64,000 nt of DNA from an uncultured Bacteroidales bacterium (GCA_902763865.1 CACWTR010000008.1:79481-143480); one strand, 5' to 3'; shown: positions 1 to 8,045, numbered from the stretch's first letter. Program-made: numbers and translations. The notes: generated by a model from the letters alone, not told the origin.

Positions 1-1
1 C

Positions 2-280
2 ATGATCGACTGCGGAGTAGAGGAAGAGTACGACGAAGAGTACGACGAGGAGAAGGACGTGACCACCATCACCATCTATGGTGAACCCACCAGCTTCAAC
101 ATGATACAAAAGAAGCTTGAAGCAGACGGATTCGAAGACGTCGGCGGAGAGTTCACCTACATCCCCAACGACGTAAAGGACGTCACCCCCGAGCAGCGCG
201 AAACCATCAACAAGATGATAGAGAAGCTCGAAGAGTTCGACGATGTCCAGACCGTCTATACAAACATGAAGCCCGAATAA
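2..280 (+). CDS. yebC: YebC/PmpR-family DNA-binding regulator, C-terminal part (runs off the left edge)
   Basis: The 92 visible residues match the C-terminal domain of the YebC/PmpR family: an acidic stretch, then the ferredoxin-like segment with 'FNMIQKKLEADGFE' and the terminal 'LEEFDDVQTVYTNM', where family members normally end with a D-V-Q-x-V-Y-x-N motif. The protein is usually about 240 residues, so roughly the first 150 lie outside the window and the first visible Met is internal. Family members are described as transcriptional regulators or as factors easing ribosome stalling; the sequence does not tell which. It is followed by a hairpin at 340-364 and is convergent with dnaB. Confidence 0.9.
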   Translation: MIDCGVEEEYDEEYDEEKDVTTITIYGEPTSFNMIQKKLEADGFEDVGGEFTYIPNDVKDVTPEQRETINKMIEKLEEFDDVQTVYTNMKPE

Positions 281-339
281 GCAAGAGCAAAACCGAATGT
301 ATTCAGGTTTTGCCGAGCGCAAAAGGGCTCGATGCAATG

Positions 340-364
340 AAGCCCGAGGAATAACCTCGGGCTT
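340..364 (+). terminator. GC-rich hairpin between yebC and dnaB
   Basis: A perfect 10-bp stem (AAGCCCGAGG / CCTCGGGCTT) with a 5-nt loop lies 60 nt after the yebC stop. The flanking T-run is weak, so it is a plausible but not textbook terminator. It may also serve the convergent dnaB gene. Confidence 0.6.
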
Positions 365-378
365 GATGCTTATTATTG

Positions 379-429
379 AGTCTCATTGGTCCCCATTAGT
401 CTCATAGGTCCCATTAGCCTCATTAGCTT
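379..429. repeat. Degenerate 9-10 bp minisatellite (CATNRGNCC-like units)
   Basis: About five imperfect units of the type CATTAGTCT / CATAGGTCC run tandemly up to the dnaB stop codon. Similar 9-bp arrays occur at 30393-30446 (intergenic) and 11821-11964 (inside a gene). No coding role is apparent here. Confidence 0.6.
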
Positions 430-2000
430 CAGAAAGAATCATCCTGCTGTGTGCTCTGCAGGTTCGAGAAGGAATCGCCGGTGCCGATGGCATTTGCGAT
501 TCTTTCGTTCTCTGCCATCTCCTCCGCCGTCATCTTGGGCGAAACGAAACGACCGCCCATGTCGCTCTCCTGAGTGCCGGGCAAGGGAATGGACGACTCC
601 AGGTCGGAGAAACGGGCAAACTCGCTGCGGAAGGCAAGCTTGATGTCGCCGACAGAGCCGTTGCGGTGCTTGGCAATGATGAACATGGCCTTGCCGTGCC
701 AGTCGAAGCCCTGGTCGTCAACGTACAGCTTGTAGTACTCGGGCCGATGAATGAAGCAAACGATGTCGGCGTCCTGCTCAATGGCACCGGACTCGCGCAG
801 GTCGCTCAGCTGAGGACGCTTGCCTTCGATACCTTCGCGGCTCTCCACGCCACGGTTCAGCTGGCTCAAGGCGATGACGGGAATGTTGAGCTCCTTCGCC
901 AGACCCTTCAGGGCACGGCTCACCGTGCTCACCTCTTCCTGGCGGCTATTGATGTTCAGGCCGCTGGCATGCATCAGCTGTAGGTAGTCGATCATGATGG
1001 CTTTCACACCATACTCACGTACCAGGCGCCGAGCCTTCGTCTGAAGCTCGAAGACGCTGAGCGATGGCGTGTCGTCAATGTAGATAGGCGCATTGTAAAG
1101 CTGCCGGACTCGCTTGTCCAGCTGTCCCCACTCGTAGGGCGCAAGCTGACCGCTGCGCAGCTTCTCGCCGCTCAGTTCGCTCACGTTGACCATCAGGCGC
1201 TGCACAAGCTGCTGGTTGCTCATCTCCAGGCTGAACATTGCACACGGTATCTTGTAATCGACAGCCATGCGCTTAATCATGGAGAGCACAAAGGCCGTCT
1301 TACCCATCGAAGGACGGGCGGCAATGATGATGAGGTCGCTGTTTTGCCAGCCGTTGGTTATCTTGTCCAACTCGTGGAAGCCCGTTGGAATCCCGCTCAG
1401 TCCGCCCTCCTTGGCCTGAGCTTTCTGAATGAGCTCAATGACCTGACTGATGATGGGGTCAATCTGCGTGAAGTCCTTCTTCATGTTCTTCTGCGAGATG
1501 GCAAAGAGCATGCTCTCTGCTTCCTGCATCAGGTCGGCCACGTCAATCGTGGCATCGAAGGCTTTCGTCTGCACGAGGCTGGCAAAGGTGATGAGCTGGC
1601 GTTGCAGGGATTTCTGCGCAATGACCTTCGCATGGTACTCAATGTGGGCGGAGCTGGCTACCTGGGCATTGATTTGCATCAGATAGACTTCGCCGCCTGC
1701 TGCCTCGAGGTTGTCGGTGCGTTCCAGCTGCTCTATGACGGTCATGATGTCAACGGGCTTCTGCTCGGCATTGAGTGTCTGAATGGCCTGATAGATGAGT
1801 TGGTGGCGATGATCGTAGAAGCTTTCAGGCTTGAGCAGCTCTGCCACAAGGCCGTAAGAATCCTGTTCCACTATGAGTGCACCCAGCACAGCCACTTCCA
1901 TGTCAAGGCTCTGCGGTTGCTTGTGTCCGTATTGGTCAACCTGTGGCACCTCGACAATCTTCGTCGTGCCGGAGCGTCTTCTTCCTTTCGATTCTGCCAT
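429..2000 (-). CDS. dnaB: Replicative DNA helicase DnaB
   Basis: Hexameric 5'-3' replicative helicase that unwinds DNA ahead of the polymerase. It has the N-terminal primase-interacting domain (roughly residues 25-140), a linker, and a RecA-like ATPase domain with Walker A 'ARPSMGKTAF' near residue 235, 'FSLEMS', Walker B 'IMIDYLQLM', and the late motifs 'LSQLNRGVESR' and 'LRESGAIEQDAD'. No intein is present. The open frame reaches an upstream ATG at 2033, but that ATG directly abuts the -7 promoter box at 2035-2042, so it would lie at or before the transcription start. I therefore chose the internal Met at 2000, giving 523 residues starting 'MAESKGRRRSG'. Convergent with yebC. Confidence 0.95.
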   Translation of the reverse strand: MAESKGRRRSGTTKIVEVPQVDQYGHKQPQSLDMEVAVLGALIVEQDSYGLVAELLKPESFYDHRHQLIYQAIQTLNAEQKPVDIMTVIEQLERTDNLEAAGGEVYLMQINAQVASSAHIEYHAKVIAQKSLQRQLITFASLVQTKAFDATIDVADLMQEAESMLFAISQKNMKKDFTQIDPIISQVIELIQKAQAKEGGLSGIPTGFHELDKITNGWQNSDLIIIAARPSMGKTAFVLSMIKRMAVDYKIPCAMFSLEMSNQQLVQRLMVNVSELSGEKLRSGQLAPYEWGQLDKRVRQLYNAPIYIDDTPSLSVFELQTKARRLVREYGVKAIMIDYLQLMHASGLNINSRQEEVSTVSRALKGLAKELNIPVIALSQLNRGVESREGIEGKRPQLSDLRESGAIEQDADIVCFIHRPEYYKLYVDDQGFDWHGKAMFIIAKHRNGSVGDIKLAFRSEFARFSDLESSIPLPGTQESDMGGRFVSPKMTAEEMAENERIANAIGTGDSFSNLQSTQQDDSF

Positions 2001-2034
2001 ATTCTTTCTTTGGTTCGTTTCTGCAATGACCATG

Positions 2035-2042
2035 CAAAGTTA
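2035..2042 (-). promoter_or_regulatory. -7 promoter box of dnaB (TAACTTTG)
   Basis: Matches the Bacteroidetes -7 consensus TAnnTTTG on the minus strand, 35 nt before the chosen dnaB start. Confidence 0.7.
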
Positions 2043-2111
2043 CGAAAAATAATTTGAATCTCTGTCCATCGCTCGGAATAAATCTTGTTGTGTGCAAAGT
2101 TCCATCAAACT

Positions 2112-2150
2112 GGCAATCCCCGAGGCGCAGTTCGCGCCCCGGGGATTGCC
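2112..2150 (-). terminator. GC-rich double palindrome downstream of peptide gene 1
   Basis: GGCAATCCCC pairs with GGGGATTGCC, with a second inner stem GGCGC/GCGCC. It lies 43 nt after the 50-residue peptide gene stop. Close relatives sit at the same place at 34432-34471 and 38828-38862, so it is part of the conserved locus unit. Likely terminator. Confidence 0.6.
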
Positions 2151-2192
2151 TGTTGTCCCCCTCTCGTCGAAGAGGGGATGGTGGTGAGGTTC

Positions 2193-2345
2193 TTATTCTT
2201 CGCCCCAGATGTTCCAGCTGTCGTTTGCATTGCCAAGAGCCTGGCTGCCGTCAACAGGGTCGTTACTTATGATAAGGCTCTCTGCCAGCATCTGCGCTGC
2301 CTGGGCCTCTTCGGTCTGCATTACGGGTGCAATGTATTTTTTCAT
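2193..2345 (-). CDS. Small acidic 50-residue protein, copy 1 (unknown function)
   Basis: A complete 50-codon frame, ATG at 2345 to TAA at 2193. It starts 'MKKYIAPVMQTEEAQAAQML', has a central 'SNDPVDGSQALG' and ends 'DSWNIWGEE'. Two other copies (34537-34689, 38930-39082) have identical length and differ at only a few positions, including silent codon differences, which argues for a real protein. There is no signal peptide, membrane segment or cysteine. The start lies 18 nt after the 12-bp palindrome ATTATTAATAAT shared by all copies. It is downstream, on the same strand, of the giant secreted protein ending at 2424, separated by a GC palindrome. Function unknown; no maturation enzymes for a peptide product are visible nearby. 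Confidence 0.8.
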   Translation of the reverse strand: MKKYIAPVMQTEEAQAAQMLAESLIISNDPVDGSQALGNANDSWNIWGEE

Positions 2346-2363
2346 ATTATTATGGTATTATAT

Positions 2364-2375
2364 ATTATTAATAAT
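2364..2375 (-). promoter_or_regulatory. 12-bp palindrome ATTATTAATAAT upstream of peptide gene 1
   Basis: A perfect palindrome 18 nt before the ATG. The same element lies 18-19 nt before the other two copies (34708-34719, 39102-39113). It could be an operator, an AT-rich translation enhancer, or part of a promoter; the sequence does not decide. Confidence 0.5.
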
Positions 2376-2380
2376 GTGTC

Positions 2381-2416
2381 ACCCCTTTTGCTCCCCCTTG
2401 CGGGGGAGTCAGGGGG
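2381..2416. repeat. CTCCCCC...GGGGGAG palindromic repeat, copy after giant gene 1
   Basis: CTCCCCC-TTGC-GGGGGAG core flanked by CACCCC / GGGGTG, starting 8 nt after the giant gene's stop codon. Same family as the inverted repeats bracketing the DUF559 gene at 7977-8479 and copies at 34728-34768 and 39122-39163. It may also act as a terminator or processing hairpin. Confidence 0.75.
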
Positions 2417-2423
2417 TGAGTGT

Positions 2424-5400
2424 TTACTTCAGAATCTTCTTGCCGCCTACGATGCTGATGCCCTTCTGAACCTTGCTGATGCGCTGACCTGCGAGGTTGT
2501 AGATGACAGCATTCTCGGTGGCCTGTCCGTTAGCAATCTGGCTGATGCCTGTGGCATCCTCGCCGAAGGGATAGAATGCCTTCACGCTGGAACCTTCGAT
2601 GCTGAGGAAGCCCTTGCCGGCAGGAATCTTTGAGTCGGGAGCAGCCTTAGCGAAGCCGGCTACGCCGTCCACCTCAGCCAGGATGTACTGTGTGCCGTCG
2701 GCTGTCACCTCTTCTGTGCTGGACTGCAGGTCGTTGTATGTGCCGAGCTCGGCAGCCCTTGCGGTTGCGTTGAAGGTGTATGTGCCTTCGGCAGCCTTCA
2801 GGACGACAGCTTCGCCGGCGGGGATGGCTGCAACGGGCTCCAGATGAACGTACTTGTCAGCGGGGTTGGCCTGGGCAGCGAATGCCTCTACGCCTTCGGG
2901 GATGGCCTTGATGTTGGCGGGAGCAACGAAGGTTGCATAGCCTGCACTGGTGACAGTTACTTCAACGGGATTGCCCTTGTAGTAGAGACGGAAGTTATCG
3001 ACAACAATCCAGTCGCCTTCCTTGACTTCTTCCTGAGTGTCGCGGTAAACGCCAATCTTGAGTTTGCCGTCTGTACCGACTACAGCGTCGATGGTGTTGA
3101 CGTAGGAACCAACCTGGAAGAACCTGGCAGCATCGCGGCAGCCGTCGGGGATGACGATGCCGCTGGCACCGCCACGTCCGTAGCCGGGCATGTTGCCGCT
3201 GTCCTCAACGATATTTGCGAGAGGCGTGCAGTTGTCTTCGCTGCCTGCGAACAGGTATGCGAGCTGACGCACGTTGCCTTCGTCGGTGCTTTCGAAGTTA
3301 CCGTCGCGGTAGTAGCCGTTCATCTGTACGGTGTAGTTACCTGCGGGCAGTCCTTCAACTTCCTGAATCAGATATACTCGGCCTACGTTCTTGGTGTTCC
3401 ACATCTCGAATGTGTAGTCACCGCCTGCGTCGTTGCCCTTCCAGTTCCAGATGTTGCCGGCGTTGCGCTCCCATGCGGAGTCGTCCAGCTCGGCGTTACA
3501 CTTTTCTGCCCACTTGTCATTACCGTCGAAGTCGTTCTGAGAGAATGTGGCCTGATGAACGAGGTGTCCGAGGTCAACGGGGTTCTCTTCCGTGGCTTCT
3601 TCTGCCAGGGCGTAGAACTCTTCGGGAGTGACGAGAATCCACTTGTTGTAGGGGTTGTCAGCGCCGGCCTTGTCGGTATCGACCTGAAGGCGCTCGTCGT
3701 CGGTCATGCCGAGGTAGATGTTGTCGCCGCTGTTCTGACAGTTGATGATGCGATAGCTGCCATCGCCGACAGCCTCGAACTGCCAAGCCCAGTCTATAGA
3801 TGTTGTATTCCAGTCGCCGCAGTCAACGTAGCCATTGTGACCGAGTCCGTCGTTTCTTCCACGGAGTCCGTTGGGCAGGTTGGTCTGGATGCTGTAGCAG
3901 TTCTCGCCGTATGTGTTGATGTGCAGCACGCACTTGGCACCCATGTGGTTCAGTGAGGCGTGTGTACCCCAGTCGTTGCCGCCGGCGAGGAACATCTTGG
4001 CACCTACGTTGAGGATGTAGGCCACGAGTCCGTCCTGAGGCTCTGTCCCGACGAAGTTCTCTGTGCGAGCGTCGAAGGCGATGCGGCGAGCCTTGCGCAG
4101 CTGTGCAAGACCGGAGCTTATGCCGTTACGATAGTTGCTCTTGGATTTGGCATATTCGATGACTGCTGCATCGATGCCTTCAGCTTCTGCCAGTGCGATG
4201 GTAGCCTCGATGCAACGATACTCGTTGTTGAAGTCGTTGACCATGTTGCCGGCTGTGTAGAGGCCACCGTCGGCATAGCGTCCACCCCAGTTCTGGTGAA
4301 CGTGAAAGGCAAAGACGTTAACAGAGCCGTCGGTCTTGATGAGGGCTTTCTGCTCGTCGGTGAGGCGGACTACTTCCCATTCGTTCCATCCGTCGGTTTC
4401 GCTCCAGATGAGCTGGCCGTTGATGTAGTACTCGCAGGGAGCGTCGTCGTGGGGTACAGGCATGTAGAGAGTAGAAGGTATTTCGCCCTCGACGGTGAAG
4501 TAGCGTACTGCATAGACGTCGGCGGGGTCGCCGTTGCCGAAGTTGGGCAGGTCCTTGCCATAGTTCCATGCCGATGTGTTGTAGCCGGGAGCATACCATG
4601 CATAGCCGTCCTGCTCTTCGGGTGTGCCGACGATGACGTTGTAGTTGGGATTGCTCTCGTTCCAGTCGCCGAAGCCATAGTCAGCCTGTGCAACGAAGGT
4701 GTATGCGCTGTAGGAACCGCCCCACTTGAATGAGGGCAGGATGCAGTCGCTGCTGCCGTTGCTGCTTTCAACATCTACGTTTGCATAGCTTTTGCCGGAG
4801 AGGATAACCTTCTTGCCGGTGAAGTTGGGGTATGCGTCTTGGCCCAGAGTCTGGCCGAAGGCACCGCCCAGCAGGTAGCAGAGTTCGCCGCTTGCAACCT
4901 GCTCGGCTGTAATCTGTGTTACGCCTCCGTCGTTGCCTACGGTCTGGTAGCAGTTGTTCATGCTCTTGTTGCCGCGTGCCCAGGTCTCGCCTTCTGACAC
5001 TTCGCCGATGTTGTAGCAGTTGTTGAAGGTTGCACCGCCGCCGCACCATCCGCTGAATGCGCCATTCTCCCAGCCGCCGCTGACCTTACCGGTGTTGTAG
5101 CAGTTGTTGAAGACGATGTTCGTGCCGCCATAGTTGCAGCCGAGGAAAGCGGCATTGTTCTGCTTGGTGCCGGTTACGTTGGCTTCGTTGCCGCAGTTCT
5201 CGAAGACGATGGTGCCGTCGTTATTGCAGCAACCTACGAATGCTGCCATGCATTGTCCCTCGGTGCTGACGATGTTGCAGGAAGCGTCCATGATGAGGTT
5301 CTTGATGACAGCGCCCGCACCGGCTACGCCGAAGAGTCCCTGTTCCTTCAGGGCACCATTCACGTTCATGCCCTTGACGCGGAAGCCCTGTCCGTCGAAT

Positions 5401-6005
5401 GTACCGATGAACTTCTTGCCGTCGGTGCCGATGGCTGTCCAGACTGCGATGCTGCTCAGGTCGATGTCCTGTGTCAGGACAACGCTGCAGTCATTGTCGA
5501 TAAGGCCGGAATTCAGGTCCTTTGCAAAAGTCTCGAAGTCTGCTGCATTAGAGATCTGATAGACGCCATCTACCTGCGGCACAGCAGAAGCTACCTCACC
5601 AGCCTTTTCGAGCTCAACCAGTACGTCGGTCTCGCGGAAGGTGACGCGCAGTGTGTATTCTGCTGTCTCGGAGATTGTCCACTTCGTGTCGGGGTCGCCG
5701 CTGTAGGGCAGGGCAACGACGTCGGAGCCGACTTCGTTGAGGACGAGACCCGCCGTCGAGGGGTGCATGCCGGGGTTCCAGTCCTTCTGTGTGAGAAGCT
5801 TGAAGCCTTCGCCGGTAGTCTTGGTCAGGAGGCCTGTCCACTCAAAGACATTGTCGCTGACTTTTGTCATTGTGGCCTTGGCGAGATTCGCGTCATCAAG
5901 GCTCCATCCAGCCGGAGAAGAGTCTCCGACGACGTACACCACATCATACGCTTTCATGCCAACAAAGCATGCGAGCGCAAAAACAAGAGCTAATACTTTC
6001 TTCAT
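2424..6005 (-). CDS. Giant secreted multidomain GLUG-repeat protein with T9SS-like C-terminal tail
   Basis: 1193 residues. A Sec signal peptide (about residues 1-19, 'MKKVLALVFALACFVGMKAY') is followed by a SusE/SusF-like starch-binding type domain ('VVYVVGDSSPAGW', about 20-125). Next is a GLUG-type beta-helix region (about 145-390: 'IGTFDGQGFRVKGM', 'GLFGVAGAGAVIKNLIM', repeated 'FNNCYN'), then a beta-sandwich module with 'YYINGQLIW' and 'HQNWGGRYADGG' (about 450-600). A ricin/trefoil-like stretch ('NGYVDCGDWN', 'YRIINCQNSG') and a galactose-binding-like domain (about 840-1010) precede an Ig-like region and the tail 'YNLAGQRISKVQKGISIVGG'. That tail matches C-terminal sorting signals of Prevotella T9SS cargo (family knowledge). 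Probably an exported, surface-attached glycan-binding or adhesive protein; substrate unknown. It is followed by peptide gene 1. Confidence 0.85.
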   Translation of the reverse strand: MKKVLALVFALACFVGMKAYDVVYVVGDSSPAGWSLDDANLAKATMTKVSDNVFEWTGLLTKTTGEGFKLLTQKDWNPGMHPSTAGLVLNEVGSDVVALPYSGDPDTKWTISETAEYTLRVTFRETDVLVELEKAGEVASAVPQVDGVYQISNAADFETFAKDLNSGLIDNDCSVVLTQDIDLSSIAVWTAIGTDGKKFIGTFDGQGFRVKGMNVNGALKEQGLFGVAGAGAVIKNLIMDASCNIVSTEGQCMAAFVGCCNNDGTIVFENCGNEANVTGTKQNNAAFLGCNYGGTNIVFNNCYNTGKVSGGWENGAFSGWCGGGATFNNCYNIGEVSEGETWARGNKSMNNCYQTVGNDGGVTQITAEQVASGELCYLLGGAFGQTLGQDAYPNFTGKKVILSGKSYANVDVESSNGSSDCILPSFKWGGSYSAYTFVAQADYGFGDWNESNPNYNVIVGTPEEQDGYAWYAPGYNTSAWNYGKDLPNFGNGDPADVYAVRYFTVEGEIPSTLYMPVPHDDAPCEYYINGQLIWSETDGWNEWEVVRLTDEQKALIKTDGSVNVFAFHVHQNWGGRYADGGLYTAGNMVNDFNNEYRCIEATIALAEAEGIDAAVIEYAKSKSNYRNGISSGLAQLRKARRIAFDARTENFVGTEPQDGLVAYILNVGAKMFLAGGNDWGTHASLNHMGAKCVLHINTYGENCYSIQTNLPNGLRGRNDGLGHNGYVDCGDWNTTSIDWAWQFEAVGDGSYRIINCQNSGDNIYLGMTDDERLQVDTDKAGADNPYNKWILVTPEEFYALAEEATEENPVDLGHLVHQATFSQNDFDGNDKWAEKCNAELDDSAWERNAGNIWNWKGNDAGGDYTFEMWNTKNVGRVYLIQEVEGLPAGNYTVQMNGYYRDGNFESTDEGNVRQLAYLFAGSEDNCTPLANIVEDSGNMPGYGRGGASGIVIPDGCRDAARFFQVGSYVNTIDAVVGTDGKLKIGVYRDTQEEVKEGDWIVVDNFRLYYKGNPVEVTVTSAGYATFVAPANIKAIPEGVEAFAAQANPADKYVHLEPVAAIPAGEAVVLKAAEGTYTFNATARAAELGTYNDLQSSTEEVTADGTQYILAEVDGVAGFAKAAPDSKIPAGKGFLSIEGSSVKAFYPFGEDATGISQIANGQATENAVIYNLAGQRISKVQKGISIVGGKKILK

Positions 6006-6086
6006 TGTTTTTTGATTAAGTTAATTAATAGGTTAATAAAAAGGTTTTTTTGTCTTTGTTGTCGTGCTTTTGATGATTTATCCCAA

Positions 6087-6094
6087 CAAAGTTA
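6087..6094 (-). promoter_or_regulatory. -7 box (TAACTTTG) of the giant secreted gene 1
   Basis: TAnnTTTG on the minus strand, with TTGAC about 23 nt upstream, leaving a leader of about 75 nt containing 'TTATTAACC' as in the other two giant loci. Confidence 0.6.
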
Positions 6095-6320
6095 CACATT
6101 ATTTGTTAATTATCCGTCAAAACAGCCCTCAAATAACATCTTTTAAGGAATAATTGCTCTGCGGGGGCATCGTCAAGGCCCTACTCGAGGGTTGTCAGAG
6201 TATAAAAACACCGAAATCAAGATACGATATTGCCTTCCGACGCGGACAGAAAAGCTGAGACGTGCATGATGAAGTCCTCAGGTCCGCAAAGACAAACCTT
6301 GAGGAACGCGGCGAAAAGTT

Positions 6321-6402
6321 ATTTTCAAACCATGAAAATCTATTTTCAAACTTTGAAAATTAATTTTCATGACGTGAAAATTGATTTTCACGTCATGAAA
6401 AT
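6321..6402. repeat. 21-bp-period palindrome array A (4 units)
   Basis: Four 19-bp units ATTTTC-N7-GAAAAT start at 6321, 6342, 6363 and 6384 with exactly 2-nt spacers, so the period is 21 bp. The N7 centres are AAACCAT, AAACTTT, ATGACGT and ACGTCAT; the last two are reverse complements. AAAAGTT precedes and AGTTTTT follows. Apparent translations are a by-product of the 7-codon period. Of the rest of the 6006-6667 gap, I see only the promoter at 6087, this array, a small CCTCGTAT/ATACGAGG hairpin near 6435-6458 and the hairpin at 6475; 6110-6310 holds nothing I recognise. Confidence 0.9.
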
Positions 6403-6474
6403 AGTTTTTGCAACACGTTCTTTCGGCGTCCAGACCTCGTATCTCAATAATATACGAGGGGATATCATGATAAG

Positions 6475-6564
6475 CAACAACGGATTAAACGGATTAGACG
6501 GATTTATGCTACACTGATAGCCAGCATAAAAGAAAATCCGTCTAATCCGTTTAATCCGTTGTTG
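6475..6564. repeat. 31-bp perfect inverted repeat made of 9-bp units
   Basis: Left arm 6475-6505 and right arm 6534-6564 are perfect reverse complements. Each arm is three 9-bp units of type ACGGATTAA. The spacer carries a second 8-bp stem (TTTATGCT at 6503-6510, AGCATAAA at 6523-6530). A T-run follows on the + strand at 6581-6589. It lies about 100 nt downstream of the DUF4831 gene, so a 3'-end role is possible. A related structure is at 60956-61051. Confidence 0.85.
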
Positions 6565-6667
6565 TTTACGTTTAATCCGTTGTTTTTTTATATAATGGTA
6601 TTATGACACAGCCCCGTGCTGAATGATTCCGGTTGTCGTCTTGTCTGGAACAGTCTTCGCGGGGGAG

Positions 6668-7741
6668 CTATTCCATCACGTCCTTCGTGCCGCCGGTAGC
6701 CTGGAAGAAGGTGACCTGTGTGGTGGTCTTCTTGTCGAAGAGCGTGTTGGAGAGAACCTCGACGATGCCGAACTGTGCCATCGGTGTCTCCATGTTGACG
6801 TACTCGCGGCCCATGAAGTTGACGTTCACCTTTGCGCGGACGGGTATGTTGTAGTAGATGCCGCGCTCCATCTTGGCACGCTTCTTAGCCACTTCCTCCG
6901 ATGGTACGGCGGCGGGAATGGTCTCCAGAAGTTTGACGGATGCAATGACGGGCTCGCCGGCCAGGTTGTCGGCATCCAGTACGCCGAGTTTCTGCGAGAA
7001 GCGGAAGAGGACGTCGCGGTCCGTCTCCTGCTGCGGGTCGTAGAAGAGGGAGAAGACTTCTGTGTCGGTCTGCGAGGTGCCGCTGAAGAGCGACTCCAGC
7101 ACGGCGGCCTGACGGTCGAGCTGTTCGAGCATGAGCTTGAGCTGTGCGCCGTCCTTGGGTGTGTTGTCCGCTTCGCCTCGGGTGAGTGCATTCTTGCTTT
7201 CGCGTATGTCGTAGATTTCCTGTGCGCAGAGCTCGGCCATCTTTGCCGTGCTACCTGCGGAAAGTATTTCCTGCGTCATGTAGGAGCGCGGGTCCTCGGG
7301 AGCCGCTCCCCTCTCGGGTTTCGGCAGGTCTGGCAGGAAGGATTCCTCGGCCTCGCAGTTGATGCTCAGCAGTATGCCGTCGCGACTAAGGCCGACGAGG
7401 GGTGCTACGGTTTTGCTCTTCATCTTGATGCTGAAGGCTTTGCTCGGGTCGGGCTTGCCGTAGGGTTCAAGGGTGATGCTTTTCAGGCTCCACTTCACGC
7501 TTTCCTCTGTCGGGACGTCCTTGAGGCGCAGGTAGCGGTCGGCATACTTGTTGAAGTCACCAGGTCGGATGGTGGTCTTCTCGCAGATGACGGTGATGCG
7601 GAATGCTGTTCGCGGCAAGTAGTAGGTGACGCCTTCCAGGGTGCTGCCCGGCACGAAGGGCTCCACTTCCGTCTGTGCGGTTGCCGTCAGGGACATTACG
7701 CAGCAGAGGACGGGGATGAGGGAATAGATGTGTATTTTCAT
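6668..7741 (-). CDS. DUF4831 family secreted protein
   Basis: 357 residues with a signal peptide (about 1-22, 'SLTATAQ' cleavage region). The body matches the Bacteroidales DUF4831 family: 'GSTLEGVTYYLPRTAFRITV' at the start, 'GDFNKYADRYLRLKDV', and a conserved Arg/Asp-rich middle 'SRDGILLSINCEAE'. It also has 'LTRGEADNTPKDGAQLKLML', typical of this family. Function is unknown; members are generally predicted periplasmic or outer-membrane-associated. It is downstream of the DUF559 element and purH on the same strand, with a degenerate ORF between, and may be in the same transcript. Family assignment is from memory of the motif pattern. Confidence 0.8.
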   Translation of the reverse strand: MKIHIYSLIPVLCCVMSLTATAQTEVEPFVPGSTLEGVTYYLPRTAFRITVICEKTTIRPGDFNKYADRYLRLKDVPTEESVKWSLKSITLEPYGKPDPSKAFSIKMKSKTVAPLVGLSRDGILLSINCEAEESFLPDLPKPERGAAPEDPRSYMTQEILSAGSTAKMAELCAQEIYDIRESKNALTRGEADNTPKDGAQLKLMLEQLDRQAAVLESLFSGTSQTDTEVFSLFYDPQQETDRDVLFRFSQKLGVLDADNLAGEPVIASVKLLETIPAAVPSEEVAKKRAKMERGIYYNIPVRAKVNVNFMGREYVNMETPMAQFGIVEVLSNTLFDKKTTTQVTFFQATGGTKDVME

Positions 7742-7769
7742 TCTTGGTTCTTAAATCTTGATTCTTAAC

Positions 7770-8045
7770 TCATTTATGTCTGTTGGCGCGTTGGCGTCGG
7801 ATGTCTGCTTTCTTCTTGGCGGCTCCGCTGCCGTGAGCGCCGGTGATGTACTGTTTCTTCTTCGCCTTGGTCTTGACTTTAGCTTCCTCCTTCCTTGTGC
7901 CGCCTTTTGCGCCGCCACGGAAGGTTATGCCTTCGAGGATGACGGCATCGATGTCGTCTCCTCCGTGGCTTCGGCCAAGACCCCCTCTAACTCCCCCGTG
8001 AGGGGGAGAACCGTTGGGCGAGTCATTTGTATTGTTCTTGTTCAT
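7770..8045 (-). CDS. Doubtful small basic ORF, partly overwritten by the DUF559 element
   Basis: A 91-codon frame. Its first third ('SPNGSPPHGGVRGG') is a translation of the element's left inverted repeat at 7977-8011, and its start lies inside the DUF559 coding region. The remaining part ('GDDIDAVILEGITFRGG', then a Lys/Arg-rich tail 'KKKADIRRQRANRHK') could be the remnant of a small basic protein that lost its own start when the element inserted. No family recognised. It may equally be spurious. Confidence 0.3.
   Translation of the reverse strand: MNKNNTNDSPNGSPPHGGVRGGLGRSHGGDDIDAVILEGITFRGGAKGGTRKEEAKVKTKAKKKQYITGAHGSGAAKKKADIRRQRANRHK

Noticed and set aside
2085-2633. 182-codon + strand ORF across 2085-2633
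   Set aside because: It spans the peptide gene's complement, the palindrome and the giant gene's 3' end; no coding features of its own.
6321-6402. The 21-bp arrays as a CRISPR
   Set aside because: Units are 19 bp with 2-nt gaps, without unique spacers, and no cas genes are present.
6230-6517. ORFs translating arrays A-D as 'YFQTMKI/NFHDVKI' repeats
   Set aside because: The heptad is produced by the 21-bp DNA period; stop-free reading follows from the palindromes, not from protein selection.
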